64,000 bases of DNA from Deltaproteobacteria bacterium (GTDB lineage Bacteria; Desulfobacterota; Desulfobulbia; Desulfobulbales; SURF-16). The translations under genes and the position numbers were made by a program. The stretch covers positions 1 through 64,000 of the forward strand of contig JACRCD010000025.1 of the NCBI GenBank assembly GCA_016219175.1, read 5' to 3'. How positions within the stretch are numbered: position 1 is the first letter of the stretch; each line of letters starts with the position of its first letter. Shown here piece by piece: positions 61,713-64,000 of this stretch. The notes under the pieces were generated by a model. It had not been told where the DNA came from. It made no database searches and worked only from the letters and a program-made list of their open reading frames with translations.

Positions 61713-64000
61713 ATGGAACCAGACACAATCCGCATCCGGGGCGCCCGGATGCACAATTTAAAAAACATTGACGTTGATCTGCCGCGTAACAGGCTGATTG
61801 TCTTCACCGGTTTGAGCGGTTCCGGCAAATCAAGTTTGGCCTTTGACACCCTCTATGCCGAAGGGCAACGGCGCTATGTCGAGTCTCTTTCCACTTATGC
61901 CCGGCAATTCCTGGGCCAGATGGACAAACCCGATGTGGACTCCCTGGAGGGGTTGTCGCCCGCCGTCTCCATTGAACAGCGCACCACCAGCCGCAACCCC
62001 CGCTCCACGGTGGGCACCATCACGGAAATCTACGACTACTTGCGACTCCTTTTTGCCAGGGTTGGCCATCAGCACTGTCCTGACTGTGGTCAGGAAATCC
62101 GCCCGCAGTCCATCGAGGCCATGGTTGACATTCTGCTGTCCATGGCGGAAGGGACCAAATGCGTGCTGCTTGCCCCCCTGGTGGACGCCAGGAAGGGCGA
62201 GCATGTTGAGCTGCTCAATAAACTGCGCAAGGAAGGGTTTGTCCGCGTCCGCATTGATGGCGAGATGCGCGGTCTCGATGAAAAAATCGAGCTGGCCAAG
62301 ACCAAGCGCCATACCATTGAGGCGGTGGTTGACCGCATTATCATAAAGCCCGCGGCCAGACAGAGGCTGGCCCAGTCCACGGCCACGGCGGTGCAGCTGA
62401 CCGAGGGTTTCCTGCTTGCCTCTTTTCCCGACACAAACAGTGAAAAGCTGTTCAGCGAACGCGCCGCTTGCGTGCATTGCGGCACCAGTCTGCTTGACCT
62501 GAGCCCCCAGCTCTTTTCCTTTAATAATCCAAAGGGCGCCTGTGAAGAATGCGGCGGGCTGGGGGTGAAACATTTTTTCGATCCCCATCTGGTGATTCCT
62601 GATCCCACCCTCACCCTGCGCCAGGGCGCCATTGCCCCATGGCGTTACCGTTCATCATCCTCCTATGCCAGCCAACTGCTCAATGCCCTGGCCAAACACC
62701 ATTCCTTCAATCTGGACACCTCGTTTGCCAAACTGCCTGAAAAGGCTAAAAATGTAATTTTATACGGCACGGGCGGCGAACCGGTTTCCTTTCACTATGA
62801 GAGCAGAAATCGAACCCTCACCTCACAAACGCCGTTTGAGGGTATTTTACCGCAGCTTTCCCGGCTTTACCTGGAGACAACCTCGAGCAGTACGCGGGAT
62901 GAGCTTGTGTTGTATATGAACGAACAGCCCTGTCCGTCATGCCATGGCGCCCGTCTCAAACCCGCGGCTCTGTCCGTACGGGTGGGCCGCTGGGCCGTCC
63001 ACGAACTGACGGCCCTGAGCATCATCCAGCTGGCGGCGGCCTTACCGCAAGTCAGCCTGAGCCAGCAGGAACAGTTCATTGCCCAGCCCATCATCCGGGA
63101 AATACAAAACCGCCTCACCTTCCTGCTCGATGTGGGGCTCGGTTACCTGTCCCTCAACCGCACGGCGGGCACCCTCTCCGGCGGGGAAGCCCAGCGTATC
63201 CGGCTCGCTTCGCAGATAGGCTCGCGCCTGGTCGGTGTTCTCTATATCCTGGACGAACCAAGCATCGGCCTGCACCAGCGCGACAATGAACGTCTTATCC
63301 GTACCCTGACCAGCCTGCGCGATATCGGCAATACGGTTATTGTCGTTGAACATGACAGTGAAACAATCGCGGCGGCTGATCACGTGCTGGATATCGGACC
63401 GGGCGCCGGAGTGCATGGCGGCCGGGTTATTTACAACGGCCCGGTCGCCGGCCTGCTTGCCGAAGAAGAGTCGCTGACCGGGGGGTTTCTGTCGGGCCGC
63501 CTGGAAATTCCCGTACCGGAAACAAGGAGATCGCCCCGCTCAAAAAAGGAGTGGCTGCGGCTTAGCGGGGCAACCGCTCATAATCTGAAAACGGTCAAGG
63601 CGGATTTCCCTTTGGGCTTGATGACTTGCGTCACGGGGGTTTCCGGCTCGGGCAAAAGTTCGCTGGTCATGGAATGTCTGTTTAAAGGAGCCAGGGAAGG
63701 GCTGGGCCAATCCCGCCATGCCGGTTCGGGACAGTATGATTTTATCAAAGGTTTGGATAAAATCGACAGCGTCATCGATATCGACCAGAGCCCGATCGGC
63801 CGTACGCCCCGCTCCAATCCCGCCACCTACACCGGGGTGCTTACTCCCATCCGGGAACTGCTGGCCCGGCTGCCTGAATCGCGGGCCCGGGGCTATAAAG
63901 AGGGACGTTTCAGCTTTAATGTCAAGGGCGGGCGTTGCGAGGCCTGCGAGGGTGACGGGGTGATCAAGATCGCCATGCACTTCCTGCCCGACGTCTATGT
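61713..64000 (+). CDS. uvrA: excinuclease ABC subunit A (5' part, runs off window)
   Basis: The frame from the ATG at 61713 stays open to the window end (about 762 codons shown). It has the first ATPase with Walker [15 protein letters not shown], the zinc-binding CPDCG, CVHCG, and CEECGG cysteines, [17 protein letters not shown], then the second ATPase start [14 protein letters not shown] and the [15 protein letters not shown] motif. UvrA binds damaged DNA in nucleotide excision repair. A possible -10 (TATAGT) lies at 61662. Missing is the C-terminal part. Confidence 0.97.
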   Translation, partial: MEPDTIRIRGARMHNLKNIDVDLPRNRLIVFTGLSGSGKSSLAFDTLYAEGQRRYVESLSTYARQFLGQMDKPDVDSLEGLSPAVSIEQRTTSRNPRSTVGTITEIYDYLRLLFARVGHQHCPDCGQEIRPQSIEAMVDILLSMAEGTKCVLLAPLVDARKGEHVELLNKLRKEGFVRVRIDGEMRGLDEKIELAKTKRHTIEAVVDRIIIKPAARQRLAQSTATAVQLTEGFLLASFPDTNSEKLFSERAACVHCGTSLLDLSPQLFSFNNPKGACEECGGLGVKHFFDPHLVIPDPTLTLRQGAIAPWRYRSSSSYASQLLNALAKHHSFNLDTSFAKLPEKAKNVILYGTGGEPVSFHYESRNRTLTSQTPFEGILPQLSRLYLETTSSSTRDELVLYMNEQPCPSCHGARLKPAALSVRVGRWAVHELTALSIIQLAAALPQVSLSQQEQFIAQPIIREIQNRLTFLLDVGLGYLSLNRTAGTLSGGEAQRIRLASQIGSRLVGVLYILDEPSIGLHQRDNERLIRTLTSLRDIGNTVIVVEHDSETIAAADHVLDIGPGAGVHGGRVIYNGPVAGLLAEEESLTGGFLSGRLEIPVPETRRSPRSKKEWLRLSGATAHNLKTVKADFPLGLMTCVTGVSGSGKSSLVMECLFKGAREGLGQSRHAGSGQYDFIKGLDKIDSVIDIDQSPIGRTPRSNPATYTGVLTPIRELLARLPESRARGYKEGRFSFNVKGGRCEACEGDGVIKIAMHFLPDVY

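Noticed and set aside
61576-61761. 61-codon frame before uvrA
   Set aside because: It overlaps the uvrA start in another frame, and its sequence has no family features.

Overview
The window reads as a GC-rich Gram-negative chromosome, most likely a strictly anaerobic or sulfur-cycling Desulfobacterota of the Desulfobulbales type. The support is indirect: many radical SAM enzymes, sulfite-exporter (TauE/SafE) genes, a DUF3373-like outer-membrane porin, split glycyl-tRNA synthetase (glyQ), and LPS-related functions. No 16S rRNA is present, so the taxonomy is inference.

Layout. Positions 1-1376 hold a truncated MITE-like repeat, a small ORF, a hicBA toxin-antitoxin pair and two tRNA genes (Pro-TGG on minus, Asn-GTT on plus) with clear promoters and terminators. 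Positions 1374-37699 form one very large biosynthetic locus. A minus-strand operon (9750 to 1374) carries dehydratase, ketoreductase, LolA-like, DUF3261-like lipoprotein, B12 radical SAM, AMP-ligase, a FakA-FakB fusion, GT2 and LpxL-like acyltransferase. A divergent plus-strand run (10048-26629) carries ACP, a fused ketosynthase/chain-length-factor, methyltransferase, U32 protein, FabZ-like dehydratase, ACP, two paralogous radical SAMs, two ketosynthases, thioesterase, PKS-type dehydratase, a GT25-like protein, an MMPL exporter fused to a methyltransferase, and a polysaccharide deacetylase. Next come a minus pair (KASIII-like synthase, B12 radical SAM), a plus operon (PagL-like deacylase, small protein, BtrH-like acyltransferase, ABC ATPase and permease, ACP) and a minus operon (ACP, ketosynthase, PlsC, SPASM-like radical SAM).

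The gene content matches the aryl polyene (APE) toolkit (KS, CLF, KR, DH, TE, AMP-ligase, GT/AT, LolA, MMPL, DUF3261) but adds five radical SAM proteins, a U32 protein, a FakAB fusion, a BtrH-type acyltransferase and five ketosynthase genes. No tyrosine/histidine ammonia-lyase or chorismate lyase for an aryl starter is visible. The best reading is a type II FAS/PKS pathway for an outer-membrane-directed, extensively radical-modified polyene or lipid; the product is unknown.

Positions 38143-41891 carry two small cell-envelope proteins, a TauE/SafE permease with a small membrane partner, and a metallophosphatase. Positions 42123-54291 form a minus-strand run: UspA-like protein, second TauE/SafE permease, TIGR02186-like protein, a PPDK/PEP-synthase-like protein, response regulator, histidine kinase, and two more PPDK-like paralogs. 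The three PPDK-like proteins keep the ATP-grasp and swivelling His domains but end in a shared C-terminal domain that is not the usual PEP-binding barrel. Upstream lie a sigma-54 response regulator and glyQ.

The rest (57655-64000) is an outer-membrane porin and housekeeping genes: pgeF-like, rsmB and the start of uvrA, which runs off the window. Several non-coding repeat families are present: a MITE with terminal inverted repeats, a GTGCCTAAA palindromic cluster, and dyads near 37.9 kb and 54.4 kb.
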